From Selaginella moellendorffii (taxonomy: Eukaryota > Streptophyta > Lycopodiopsida > Selaginellales > Selaginellaceae), in the NCBI RefSeq assembly GCF_000143415.4, contig NW_003314353.1, positions 376,275 to 440,274 of the forward strand: a stretch of DNA of 64,000 bases, written 5' to 3'. The notes under the pieces are model-generated. The model had not been told where the DNA came from and made no database searches. It worked only from the letters and a program-made list of their open reading frames with translations. Shown piece after piece: positions 35,373 to 48,268 of the stretch. Position numbers and translations under genes: made by a program. Within the stretch, counting starts at the first letter, position 1. Each line of letters begins with the position of its first letter.

Positions 35373-38280
35373 ATTCCACCACCCATAGACGAAGTTCGAT
35401 GTCCTTATCGAACGGTAAACATTTTTATAAAGTAAACCTATGATGGATTACCACTTTTCATCCTTGGCATCTAGCCAATATCCATCAATGGTTTGACACC
35501 GGAGGCTCACCATGCCTTATCCATCCCTTAAGGAGCATAGTCTCTCTAACTTAGAGACTTATTAGACCACTTATGGTGATCCTTCCTCTTTTGCTAATTT
35601 AGTCCATGCTTAACTTGTTAGAGACACCTTCTCTATCTCAATTTGACCACTCATTTAGAAGTAGCCTCAACCTCTACTAGCATAACCATCACACTTTGGA
35701 ACTTTTAATTTTGACTTTTCAAAATTAATTTTCTAAATGTCTCCAACACCTTGTATTGCACGTGTTGTGCAAACTCTACTTCTCCATCCTAGGAAGTTCT
35801 TTACTTGAGGGCACCATCATCCTCTCTCTTATTTCGTGCCACTCTAGGCACTAAATTCCATTTTTCTATAATTTATACTAGGGCTGTCTCATTTAGCTAA
35901 TTTATTACTCCCTCCCTTGGAGCTTTCATCTTTGCCAAATTGGAGCATTTGGGAATCCATCCTTGAAAATATATCCTCTTTCCCACGATTTGTTAGTATC
36001 CAACACATAAGTGTTCCTTGCTCACTTTATTGTTTGGATTTTTTCCAATGATTCTTATGGCCCAAATTTGGCCATTAGTCTTTTACTCCTATCCTTTGAT
36101 TGTTATACCAAATAATACAAGATCACTATCTCCATCCTTGAGGTATCCTTTTGGTTCTATAGCAAAGGCTTTGCTTTGCCAAGACTAAAGGGTGTTCACC
36201 CCTAATAAGTCTCCCCAATGTTTTCTACTCTAGGCTCTAGGCTCTCTTCATGGCTCAACTTTGCAACCCACTCATGGGTTCTTCCTTGGAGATTATTTTC
36301 TTGAACTCATAATACCATTGTATTGTCGCAATTCATTTCCCTTAGATGTCCTTCCCATTTGGTCACCTTGACCAAGCCACACTATTATCAATAGTTTAAA
36401 TCAACACTTTAAACTAGGAACCTTATTCCTTAACCTCACAAGAACCTCGTCCTTGTTTAGCCATAAAATCACTTAGTGATCTAATCTTGACACCTTAATA
36501 GGTTTGTCAATAGGTACTAGGTCTTCCAAACCTTTAACTTATTGACCATGACCCATACACTCAAGTTAGCCCCTCCAACCAAGGGTCCATAGCAATTGAG
36601 ATTGGGTGTCCCTGTCTCATTCACCACGTATTTGGTGCCACTTGCACCAAAGTGTTCAAGTTAAATATGCCCAGCTTTCACACTAAACAATCTAATTGTG
36701 CATCACGATTCCGGGGCATCCCCCGCTTGGCAGTGTGCCCAAGTCAGTCTCCTTACTAAAAGTCCATGACCATTGAAAATAAGTGTCCTTATATTCCACC
36801 TAATGAGTTGGGGACTCAAACCCAAACACTAGAGGGTTGGGACTTGAACCCCAACCTCCGTATATGCATCTATGGACAGTATCACTCAGGATGCCTGGCA
36901 TGACTCACCATGCTAGTGCACCAACTTATACTTAAAACGTGCTACAAATCACAGCTTAAAAATTTAGTTCTTCTGCATTACTAAGTTCTTTCACTTGACA
37001 AGTTTGTGATCACGCATGGACTCCTCCATGTTTGGCCCTATGAGCCACCTCTTTTTGAAGCTAACACCTTTAATTAGGGTCTTTGTTCTACTAATTTCAC
37101 TTAGCAAGTCATTCGACTAGCGTAACATGGTTTCATGTATAAGTGTGAAAGTCCTTAACAATTGACTTTCGTTCAAAGCCATCTCTGTGAACACTCAAGG
37201 ACTACTTCCCCAACCTTGATAACTTCGCCTTATGGCAAGCTTCAAGACCACGTTTCTGCTATGCCACTCTAATTTCGCGCATTTTATGAACCATTTACAC
37301 TTGTTTTTCTAAGTACTAATTTACCTAGAATTATCTTTGGGAACCTTGAAGGGACTCTGTCCCTTAGCTTGCTAAAGCCTCTCCTTTCGCAAGCTTTCTA
37401 TTTGCCATATGATTTAACATAGACAATTCCATACTTTAGACTTTTCATGGTATCACAGTTACTAATAGCAACACGTTCAAGCATACACTTGATTCTCCAT
37501 TCCTAATTTGCATAACCATCCTTGATTATACCCTTCGATTTCTATGGTTCGGTTCTATCCCTTTTCTACTTGCTTTTGGCTTTATGCATTCCCTTCAGTT
37601 ATTCTCCTCCAATCTAGGAGGGTAGTTTTACACTTTTTACTATGCCTTAGTAAATATTCTTAGGGACGAACTTACTCAATAACTTAGAAAGTAATCCTTT
37701 AAGGATATGCTCACCGTGTAATCCCATATATTGGGATTAATGTTCCTATGCTTAGGTTTTTTTATGCCCATTGCTAGCCATGCCAAAATCCCCTTTTGGC
37801 TTTATCCAATTTGAATAGATGAACTTCTCCCATCTCCACAACTTTGGATGTTAAATAGCACTTCCTATCCATTATTTGCTAGGGATTTAGTCCCTTGGGC
37901 CTTATTTAATGCCATCATGATTCCAAACACCACTCCCTAGTGTTTTAGAGTGTTTTGGTATCTTAATGATGACCTTCTTTTGACAATGAGTATTTTCTTT
38001 TATGACATTGACTTACTATAACTCAACATAAGCAATTTATCCCCTGGAGGGGTATATCTAATAATAAGAAGTCTTGGGTAGTTAACTTCTACTAATTGAA
38101 TCAATTATTTTGCACCTTTTGTTTAGTTGCCTTATAGTTGTCAAGTTCTACAATTCATTGCTAGAGCTTCCACACCTCCACTATTTGGGTCACCACACTT
38201 TAACCACATGCCTCCAGCTTAGATTATGCCATTCCCATTTCCATTGGGATTTTTTTGGTAAATTGTTCTCATGAATCCAC
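35373..38280. other. Retroelement interior without recognisable gene
   Basis: 2.9 kb of moderately AT-rich DNA between two oppositely oriented LTR copies. No open frame over 60 codons that I credit and no pol motif found on either strand. Confidence 0.5.
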
Positions 38281-39939
38281 TGTGAGACACAAAATCCCTA
38301 GGCCCCAAAGTGGAGCTAGAAGGGTGCCATATGGTAGTGGCTGAAGCGAAAGCCAAACGAGCGTAACACGTTTGGACCAAAAGCTCCAACTTGAAAGATC
38401 GAGAGCAGGGAACTCCTAACGAAGTGCTCAAGGAACAAGCACGAAGCAAGTGATAAGTGAGTCTCTAGAAAAGGGACACAAGTGGACCCGAGATGGACCC
38501 GAGATGGACCCGAGATGGACCCAAGATGGAGTCCGAGATGGAGTCCGAGATGGACCCGAGATGGAGTCCGAGATGGACCCAAGATGGAGTCCGAGATGGA
38601 ACTGAGATGGAGTCCGAGATGGAGTTCAAGATAGAGTCTGAGATGGAGTCCAAGATGGAGTCCAAGATGGACCCGAGATGGAGTCTGAGATGGACCCGAG
38701 ATGGAGTCCAAGATGGACCCGAGATGGAATTCGAGATGGAACCGAGACCGAGACCGAGATCAAGACCGAGTCCGAGTCCGAGATGGACCCGAGATGGAGT
38801 CCAAGATGGACCCGAGATGGAATTCGAGATGGAACCGAGACAGAGACAGAGACCGAGATCGAGACCGAGTCCGAGTCCGAAACCAGAACCAAGACCGAGT
38901 TCGAGTCCAAGTCTGAGTTCGAATACTAATACAGGCTGTTGGGTGAAAGCCCAAAGCGATCGTCCCCTAGGGGGGGGGGCCTACGGGGGGTTCCAAAAGT
39001 ATAGTAGGGAGAGTGTGGGGAGCCTACTGGAGCCAATTTGGCTAGGAAAGGCCAATTTCGCCCAGGAAGGCTGTACCTAGTGTTAGGTGATGAGTTGCCC
39101 ATTAGGAAGTCCAAGACTAAAGTGAACACGGACCAACAAGTGGGGTAGCTTGGTGAAGTGTTTAAGAGCTGGCTCTAGTTCCCTCGGGAGATCGACTGGC
39201 CGATGCTCTTAGTCCAAGTGTGGGTGGCACTACCTACTTGGATACCTGGCGTGGCTCAATGGAACCTCGCTCTAAGCCTATGGCTAGAGCACCCAAAGGT
39301 GGAAGGCGGGGAGAGTACCTATGAGGCTCGCGTAGGGCCACAATGTTCTGAAATGTTGTCCCAAAGGCCCAGACTGTGGAAAGGAAGAGGAGTAGTCCTC
39401 TGGTGTAGTGACCAAGGATACAGTCGTGTGGTGAGGAAGTCCCAGAGGACCGTGGGACTTAGTGGTCGAGCTTATGGGCATCAATCCAGTGGCAGTGTTG
39501 GCGAACATGGCCATGGGTAGAAAGGGATTTAGTGGGGACCGGAAAAAGGATATTGGGGAAGGCTATTCCCCATATCTACGGGCATCCTCAGGATGCTAAG
39601 GAGTGGATCTGGGATGATTATTCATGGATGGATGGCCCAGTCTTTGAGAGACGGGACTGTGATGCAGGTGGTGTTAGACCACCAGTGTGACTAAGGTGAA
39701 GGGGCATGGCCTTTGCATAACAGGTTGATATGTTGATGGTACCTTGGGGTGTCGGTCATGGGATCGAACACGTGGAGCACTTGGACCAAGTGCAAAGGTT
39801 GAGTGGTGGGGGTGCCATTCTCGGGGCTAGCAAGCCCAAGTCCAAAATAGGACTCATGGAGGTTGTGAGTGAGACTCCTCCAAGTGGTCGAAGGTATAGT
39901 TAAGTGACTAAAGTAGAATGGAAAAATTAATCACTTACA
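38281..39939 (+). mobile_element. Long LTR copy 2 (plus), with minisatellite
   Basis: TGTGAGACAC...CACTTACA, inverse of the other copies. The minisatellite at about 38485-38930 is made of ATGGAGTCCGAG and ATGGACCCGAG units. 39940-40175 is a further partial plus-strand piece of the same LTR (starting at the GTACCTTGGGGTGTC part). Confidence 0.75.
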
Positions 39940-40175
39940 TGTCGATGGTACCTTGGGGTGTCAATCATTGGATCAGACATGTGGAGCACTTGGACAAAGT
40001 GCAATGGTTGAGTGGCATGGATGCCATTCTTGGGGCTAGCAAGTCCCTAAGTCCAAACTAAGACTTAAAGAGATTGTGAGTGAGATTCCTCCAAGTGGTC
40101 GGAGGTGTGGTTAAGTGACTAAAGTAGAATGGAAAATTTAATCCTTTACATCCACCAGCTTGACCTCAAGGCATT

Positions 40176-41994
40176 TGTAAGCGACCAAGTTTTCCATTCT
40201 ACTTTAGTCACTTAACCACACCTCCGACCACTTGGAAGAGTCTCATTCACAACCTCCATAAGTCCAACTCAGGACTTGGGGCTTGCTAGCCCCGAGAATG
40301 GCATCCATGCCACTCAACCTTAGCACTTGGTCCAAGTGCTCCACGTGTCTGATCCCATGATCGACACCCCAAGGTACCACCAACATATCGGCCCGTTACG
40401 CTAAGGCCATGCCCAATTACCTTGGTCACACTGGTGGTCCAACACCACCTGCATTCCCATCCCGTCTCTCAAAGACTGGGTCATCCGTCCATGAGGGATC
40501 ATCCCAGATCCACTCCTTAACATCCTTAGGATGCCTACCGACATGGGGAATAGCCTTCCCCAATATCTCTGTTCTGGTCCCCACCAAGTCCCTTTCTATC
40601 CTTGGCTGTGTTCGCCAACACTGCCACTGGATCAAGGCCCACCGGCTCGACCACTAAGTCCCACTATCCTCTAGGACTTCCTCACTGTGTGACTGTGTCC
40701 TTGGTCACCCCACCAGAGGGCTACCCCTCTTCCTTTCCACAGTCTGGGACTTTGGGACACCATTTCGGAACACCGTGGCCCTACGCAGGCCTCATGGGTA
40801 CTCTCCCCGCCTTCCGCCTTTAGGTGCTCTAGCCATGGACTTAGAGCGAGGTTCCGTTGAGCCACGACAGGTATCCAAGTAGGTAGTGCCACCCACACTT
40901 GGACTGGGAGCATCGGCCAGTCGATCTCCCGGGGGAACTAGAGCCGGCTCTTGAACACTTCACCAAGCTACCCCGTTTGTCGGTCTGTGTTCATTCTAGT
41001 CTTGGACTTCCCAGTGGGCAGCTCATCACCCAACATTGGGTCCGGCCTTCCTGGGCCAAACTAGCCTTTCCTGGCCAAACTGGCTCCACTGCAGTCCTCC
41101 CCCTACTATACTTTTGGAGCTCACCAAACCCCCCAGGGTCTGGGAGACAAACGCTTTGGGCTTTCACCCTCTCAGACTCGAACTCGGACTTGGACTCGGA
41201 CTCGGACTCGGACTCGGACTCGGACTCGGACTCGGGCTCGGGCTCGGTCTCGGCCTCGGCCTCGCTCTCGGTCTCGGTCCCGATCTTCGTCTCGGTCTCG
41301 GTCTCGGTCTCGACTTCGGACTCCATCTCGGGTCCATCTCGGACTCCATCTCGGACTCCATCTCGGGTCCATCTCGGACTCCATCTCGGACTCCATCTCG
41401 GACTCCATCTCGGGTCCATCTCGGACTCCATCTCGGACTCCATCTCGGGTCCATCTCGGACTCCATCTCGGGTCCATCTCGGACTCCATTTCGGGTCCAT
41501 CTTGGACTCCATCTCGGACTCCATTTCGGGTCCATCTCGGGTCCACCTCGGACTCCATCTCGGACTCCATCTTGGACTCCATCTCGGGTCCATCTCGGAC
41601 TCCATTTCGGGTCCATCTTGGACTCCACTTCGGACTCCAACTCGGGTCCATCTCGGACTCCACTTCGGACTCCAACTCGGGTCCATCTCGGACTCCACTT
41701 CGGACTCCAACTCGGGTCCATCTCGGACTCCACTTCGGACTCCAACTCGAGTCCATCTCGGACACTTCCACGTGTCATGTATTGGTCCTTTTGGGTCCCT
41801 TTTTGGAGCCTCGCTTTTTGCTTGCTTCATGCTCATTCCTCGAGCACTTCGTTGGGAGTTCCACTCCCGCTCTTGACTTTTCAAGTCGGGGCTTTTGGTC
41901 CAAACGTGTTACGCTCGTTTGGCTCTCGCTTCGACCACTACCACGTGGCGCCCTTCCGGCTCCACTTTGGGGCCTAGGGATTTTGTATCTCACA
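40176..41994 (-). mobile_element. Long LTR copy 3 (minus), with the longest minisatellite
   Basis: TGTAAGCGAC...TGTATCTCACA on +. 41165-41765 is an array of 12- and 11-bp units (TCGGACTCCATC, TCGGGTCCATC) preceded by hexamer GGACTC. Because units avoid stops, open frames of about 200-325 codons appear in several frames at once; none is a gene. With copy 4 it frames a 1.1-kb interior. Confidence 0.78.
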
Positions 41995-43080
41995 GCATTA
42001 CATCTTAGCACATTTAGTGTCTTCACACTATCGGCTCCTCGAGCCTATCTTTATGACACTTTGCACTTGCGTCTAGGTCTTTGCCAAGATCAATACAGTT
42101 GTTACCTATGCCAACTATCCATTAACTCTACACCATAGTGTTTGCTCACAACTTTGAACCAAAGTTGTTTTCTTCTGGGAACATCTTTCCCACGATTTTA
42201 GTATGGCACCTTTTGCCATTAATGAAATACACACTATTCCCATGCTTGGATCTTATGATCCTCCCTGTTCCTCGTAGGGTACAACATACCTCAGTCCAAA
42301 TGCTTCCACTAGTCCTCTAAAACCATTCTTTGACTCCACTCGAGTCATCCAACTTTTTGGACTTTGTTAATTCAACAACTCATAAGGTTCTACCCTTCTG
42401 GCTATTTTTGAGGTGTCAATTCACTAGAATACATCTTTTTGTATTCATGTTCTACTCACAAGGACTAACTTTGTAAGTGTTACACCGACACTTGATTATT
42501 TTCTGTTCCCTGTGGGCTACTTTTGCCCTTTAGGACTATTCGTCCATATGATGAGATTACCAACTCATCCTCTAAGTACACCCCCAACTCCTTAGGTTTA
42601 TTCCAGCATTTATTAAAGGTACCGGCTACCATTTCAAGGACTCATATCCTCATTTGTATTTGACCTCTCACGATCATTAATTCTAGTCTCAAATTTATGA
42701 GCACCAACCTCTATTATATGAGGATAATCTTGTGACTCTTTCCCATATCTCTATCTTTCCTGTGATCCCAACATTAGTTGTTTACCACAACTACATTACC
42801 TAGTTTGTTACGTCAAATGCTTATTTGAATCACATCCTCAACTCTCTAAGACAAAATTTATATTGTTCCCAAGATCCCAAAGTTGTTCCCAAATTGGCCC
42901 CTTTTTTATCCACCATATTGCCAACATGTTCACTTATGAATTAAGGTGGAAAGTCATGCCCTTTCAATATGCTACTCTTCGAGGATAGGCCAACTCTTGG
43001 GACCTTCCAATGCCAAGACAAATGGTGATATCCTTGACCACCAATAAGAGTTAGACTAAGGAATAGCTTCGATACCAAAT
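41995..43080 (-). mobile_element. Short interior of an LTR element, with PBS at 43067-43080
   Basis: Flanked by LTR copies 3 and 4 in the same orientation. On the minus strand ATTTGGTATCGAAG directly follows the LTR end CTTACA, a Met-tRNA-type primer site. The interior has no pol motifs, so the element is non-autonomous (TRIM/LARD-like) or deleted. Confidence 0.65.
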
Positions 43081-44445
43081 TGTAAGCAATTAAATTTCCA
43101 TTCTACTTTAGTCACTTAACCACATTTTTGACCACTTAGAAGAGTCTTACTCACAGCCTCCATAAATTTTATTTCAGACTTGGGGCTTGCTAGCCCCAAG
43201 AATGGCATCCAACCACTTAACCTTTGCATTTGGTCCAAGTGCTCCATGTGTTTGATCCCATGACCGACACCCAAAGGTACTACTGACATATTAACTCGTT
43301 ATGCTAAGGCCATGCCTATTCACCTTTATCACACTAGTGATTCAACACCACTTACATCATAGTCCCATCTCTCAAAGATTGGGCCATTTGTCCATGAATG
43401 GTCATCTTAGATCCACTCCTTAGCATCTTTAGGATGCCCACAGACATGGGGAATAGCCTTCCCCAATATCCCTTTTTCGGTCCCCACCAAGTCCCTTTCT
43501 GTCCATGGCTGTGTTTGCCAATATTGCCACTGAGTCAAGGCCTATAGACCTGACCACTAAGTCCCACTATCCTTTGGGACTTCCTCACCATGTGACTGTC
43601 TTTGGTCACTACACTAAAGGATTACTCCTCTTCCTTTCCACCGTCCAGGATTTTGGGACAATACTTCAAATGGATACTCTCCCCATCTTCTGCCTTTGGG
43701 TGATCTAGCCATGGGGCTAGAGCGAGGTTCCGTTGAGCCATGCCAGATATCTAAGTAGGTAGTGCCATGGTCGATGCTCCCAGGGGAGCTAGAGCTGGTT
43801 CTTGAATACTTCACCAAGCTACCCTACTTGTCTGTTTGTATTCACTCTAACCTTGGACTTCCTAGTGGTTATATTAGCACCCAATACGTGGGTATAACCT
43901 TCCTGGGCCACACTAACCTTTCCTAGCCAAACTAGTTCCATTGGAGTCCAACCCCCACACTCTCCCTATTATACTTTTGAAACCCCCCGTAGCTCCCCCT
44001 AGGGGGACGATCGCTTTGGGCTTTCACCCAATAGCCTATATTAGTATTCAAACTTAGACTCGGACTTGGACTTGGACTCGGACTTGGTCTCAAACTTGGA
44101 CTTAGACTCAGTCTCGGTGTCAGTCTCGGTCTTGGTCTCGTCTCAGATTCCATCTCAAGTCCATCTTAGATCCATCTTGAACTCTATCTTGAACTCCATC
44201 TTGGACTCCATCTCGGGTCCATCTCAGGTTCCATCTCAGTCCATCTTGGGTCCATCTCGAACTCCCTTATTGATTGCTTCGTGCTCGTTCCTTGAGCACT
44301 CCATTGGGAGTTCCACTCCCACTCTTGATTCTTCAAGTTAGAGTTTTTAGTCCAAACATGTTATGCTCCTTTGGCTTCTGCTTCGGCCACTACCACATGG
44401 CACCCTTTTAGCTCCACTTTGGGGCTTAAGTATTTGTGTCTCACA
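43081..44445 (-). mobile_element. Long LTR copy 4 (minus), 5' LTR of the short element
   Basis: TGTAAGCAAT...GTGTCTCACA on +; minisatellite at about 44040-44265 is the shortest of the set. The adjoining PBS marks it as the 5' LTR on the minus strand. Confidence 0.75.
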
Positions 44446-44514
44446 AGAATGCAGCCTTAAGTGGGTGGTAAATTCCATCCAAGGCTAAATACTGGTGAGA
44501 GACCGATAGTGCTA

Positions 44515-44547
<33 letters not shown>

Positions 44548-45644
44548 CTTAAGAAATGCTTGAAATTGCTAGGAGGGAAGCAAATGGATGCCTTGTGTGC
44601 CCCTTTGGTTGTGTGTGGAACGGTGAGAGCTAGTCTACCAAGCAATGCAAGGGCCTATCGAGCATGGGAGGATGCAGCGGGATAACAGCTTGTGAACCTC
44701 TGGCTCCCTACCAATGCTGCCACTGCCTCTGAAAATGGTGGGGTGCTCCAGTGCCCCACCAAATGTTGGAACTTGGGCGTTCCATCCAACCCATCTTGAA
44801 ATATGGACCAAGGAGTCTAACATGTATGCAAGTCTGTGGGTGTTAAACCTGTACAGGCAAAAGGAAGCTAATTCATGGGATCCTTTTCTGAGGTGCACCA
44901 TAGACCAACCTTGATCATTTTGAGAAGGGTTTGAGTGTTAGCATACCTGTTATGAACTATGCCTGAGCAAAGCAAAGCCAGAAGAAACTCTGGTGGAGGC
45001 TCACAGTCCTAAAGATTAACTCCTAGTACTAAGGGTGGCTAAGGGTGAAAACCTAAAGCATGTGGTCCTCAAAGGGGGGCTGGGGGGGGGGGGGGGGGGG
45101 GGTTTTTTTTGGGGGTCCCAAAGTTTTTTAGGGGAAAAGGGGACCTCCAACCTAAATGACCCCCCCGGGGGCAAATCCAACCTTTTGTTGGGGAACCCAC
45201 CCTGGTTTGGCATTAACCTGGGGCTAAACCCCAATTTCCCCCCCTGGTAACTGGGGGAGAACCCATTTTTTCCCCTTTGGGCCCCTATATACCAAAAAAA
45301 CCCCCCAACTCCTTTTGGCCCCCTTTTGCAGGTGGGCCCGGGAATTAGAAGCCGGAAGGTTTTAGAATTTTTCCAGGTACCCCCGGGTTTTGGCCCCTTC
45401 CCCTTTGGGGTGAAAGGTCCAAAAACCCCCCCGGGCCCAGATCCCTTTCCCCCTGGGGGCCCCATGCTTGGGAGTTTGGCTCTGTTCTTTCGTTTAGTGT
45501 CCCAAGGCTCTAAAACTTGAGTTTCACACCACTGTCCTTGGACACGTGGCATATGACACATGGTATATAGAGGGTTTAGGTTCCGTTTTGTGGTTATCCT
45601 ATAGTAAATCACCATAGGATAAAGGGTAAAAACCATATGTGTTA
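44446..45644 (+). mobile_element. LTR-like DNA with a probably unreliable stretch 45075-45475
   Basis: 44446-45010 carries short frames (for example 44461-44685) with no family I recognise. From about 45005 the sequence follows the second LTR-like family (compare 11170) up to a G run of over 20, then becomes dense in G and C homopolymers to about 45475, unlike its relatives, and returns to normal at 45476. The LTR appears to end at TACA 45645, just before a PBS. Confidence 0.5.
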
Positions 45645-47826
45645 CATATGGTATCAGAGGATGAGTCTCAGTGAGTACTATCTAATGAGATTGGGCAATT
45701 AGTTTCGTTGCATATGTAGAGATGAAAACAATAATCCAAGTGGGTACACGTTTGGGTGCAAAAACTTCGCAATCGTTCCTTGGGTATGAATTTTGGTTAC
45801 CTTTTCGTACTAGGTTATATGAGCTTGCTCTTGGGCTTATAAGATGGATGAAGAAGTTTTGTTTACACAAGTTTGCACTTGGGCTCTTGAGTGAGGCACA
45901 TTAGCAATTCAAGGTTACACTTGGATAAATGCTAGCCTATTGGGGGTTACCATGAGTGGTTCGGTGTATGGTGGGTTAAAGTAAATCTCCTTGGGTTTGC
46001 TATGAGTGGCAAATAGGCTGGTCCATAGTTGTTTAGCATGACACTAGTGGATCCTTCCTAAGCATGATTAAAAGTGGATCAATCAAAACTATAGGGATTA
46101 GTCTGCTGGTTCAAGTAATCATTGTTGTGCTCTCTCATAAACTTTTCTTGGATTGGACTGAAGGCAGTGTGAACTCAAGCCTAAGATTTAGTCAAAGTTA
46201 AAACTGAAAAGAGAGTCCTCAGGGACGAAGGATCAAACATGTAAATCATTTTCCCTTCTTGGAGAGATGATTCACAATGAGATGTGACTCATTGCTTATG
46301 TTCACATCATACAATCAAGAGACCCTATCTTGATGCATAATGGTTATGATGGTCTTAGAAGTGATGAGATATGGGATGGATAGCAGTGAAGCACTAAACT
46401 ATTTTGTCTATAGAAGACTTAGATTACAATGCTCAATTCTTTTCTAGGGAACTTTGCTATTGCTCCTTGAGTAGCTTCGTGTTGGAGAGTGGTATAAGCT
46501 TGTCTGTGTTATGAAAAAAAGTTGGTGTTTGATATTGTAAATCTCTATTGGTGAGGTGTGGCATATATATTGCATTTTGTTGAATAGAGTTGGCATTTGA
46601 TACTTACGTAAACTTTTGAAATAATAATGTGGGCTTGCTCATAGTGTTACTTGATTAATGATCAAGTCATTGTGATTTTATATCATATCCATGTGATAGT
46701 GAGCAATGTGTTTATAAAGTTGCTTGGTTAAATGATGGTCAACCCCAAAGTGGTTGATAGTGAAGCTAATTTACTTGTACAAAGTAGCATTGTAGTAGCT
46801 TTACTAGATTCTCTATGGTGAACTCTTATGCTAAGCTTAAGTTGGTTCTTTGGTTCCTTGAGTTTGCCCATTAAAGTGTTGAAAAGGGTTATAGCATTCT
46901 CTTGTTAAGGTTTGTTGGTTTATCCGTTAACACTTGGAGTAGGTTGTTAGATGGAGAAGGTATGTAGTTAAAACATTGACATTGCTAACACTTGTGTTAG
47001 TGAAAGTGACATTGTTATTTCGAGTGATGAGGAATTTTCCTTAGAGCTTGATTTTCCATGTCATTTTTCTTATTAGTGTTTTAGCTTTATATTGGATTTT
47101 GAAGGTGATTGAAGAAGAGTGTTAGTGCAATGTGGATATCTGAAAATATAGTCTTCATGATTAAGTCTTGGATGTTTATTTTATATTTTGTGGATATTAG
47201 TGTTAGATGTCGAAAGTATAGGCAAAGATGTTTGATGCTTAGACATACTATTGGTCATAAGAATTTATGTTGAAGTGAACCTTTGTGAATTTGTAAATAG
47301 GAGGAAGTTGGTTGAGTTTTGAAAGTTTATATTCCTAAACTAAGAGTCATTCTTTCTCTAGGATGGAAATTTTACCACAAATTTTCTTAGACTTTTCTAA
47401 TGGCTAATATGTTGATTATTTTGCCTGAAAACCATTTCATTTTCGTAAGCCAATATAAACTAGTAAAGGGGTTAGAGTTGACTTTATCTTAGTAGGTAGT
47501 TTATATAATGCAACCTGAAACAAATACTAACTTTTGGGGCTAAGGCAATTGAGTTGGATAAAATTTAGAGTTGGTGTAGAAAAGTGGCCATTGCACTTTT
47601 CTAGAAAGGTGACCCTTATGCCTTTCTTTTATAACATTATATATAGTGGTAGGTTGTACTTTGCATTTTATTAGATTCTATGAGAATAGTGAGCTCTTAC
47701 TGATCTTGACTTAGTCTTGGTAACTTTGCACTTGGTTGAGGATGGTGATGTCCAACTTAGTTGTGTTTGTTATGAGTTGTTGAGGAAGGCATTTTAGTTT
47801 ATTAACTTCGATATTAAAGTTAGTCT
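45645..47826 (+). mobile_element. Non-coding retroelement interior (plus), interrupted by element B
   Basis: The PBS TGGTATCAGAGG (45649-45660) follows the LTR end. The rest is the inverse of 14970-17170, with a deletion of about 1.4 kb near 47790. It resumes at 57747 beyond element B, with the 4-bp GTCT duplicated on both sides. Confidence 0.75.
47823..47826. other. Target-site duplication, left (GTCT)
   Basis: GTCT here and at 57743-57746 flank the terminal repeats. The related empty site (inverse strand near 13539-13542) has one copy of the corresponding tetramer (GTAT), which fixes the duplication at 4 bp. Confidence 0.85.
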
Positions 47827-47850
47827 AAGCTCTATTTCGTTAAAGTGGGA
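47827..47850 (+). repeat. Left terminal inverted repeat of element B
   Basis: Begins AAGCTCTATTTCGTTAAAGT and is an exact inverse of 57719-57742; the next base differs, so the repeat is 24 bp. The last bases also form a small inverted repeat with 47861-47867 (AGTGGGA and TCCCACT). Confidence 0.92.
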
Positions 47851-48268
47851 ATTGTCATTATCCCACTTGTAAAATAAGGTTTCCAAACCTTTATATAGTA
47901 TATAAATATAACAAAATTTAACTGCATTGAGGCACATGCCATTTTATTTTAAACAAGGAAATGTCTACTCAATCACTTCTCCTCCCCCTGCCACTGCTTC
48001 ACCTCTTTCTTCTCCTTGTCATCATCGTCCAATTTCTTTCCATCCTTTTAATATTGGCTCAGTTGCTCCGAGTCTAGGTGGAGCCCATTCAATCTTTACT
48101 TTCCCCTTATTAATAAAACAACTTCGTAGACTTCCAATAACATGCTGTAACACTTCTAGTATAATGCAAATCCTCTCAAAGAATTGTCTTTTAATATTAA
48201 TACAATGGCATGGAACCCCATGCCATAATAAGTTACATTTTTAAATAAATACATGCCATCTCAGACTG
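47851..48268. other. Left subterminal region of element B
   Basis: Non-coding and AT-rich; 3' flank of the cargo gene. One 22-bp palindrome at 48205-48226 and half-sites at about 47932 and 48253. Confidence 0.6.

Noticed and set aside
38465-39080. Arg/Asp/Glu-rich and Ser/Leu-rich frames
   Set aside because: Same minisatellite in LTR copy 2.
41165-41765. CRISPR-like array
   Set aside because: Units are 11-12 bp tandem repeats without spacers.
40899-42138. Several long overlapping open frames (about 200-325 codons) on both strands
   Set aside because: They are caused by a stop-free 11-12 bp minisatellite inside an LTR and are open in many frames at once.
45016-45636. Gly/Pro-rich 206-codon minus frame
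   Set aside because: Lies over the homopolymer-rich, probably unreliable stretch.
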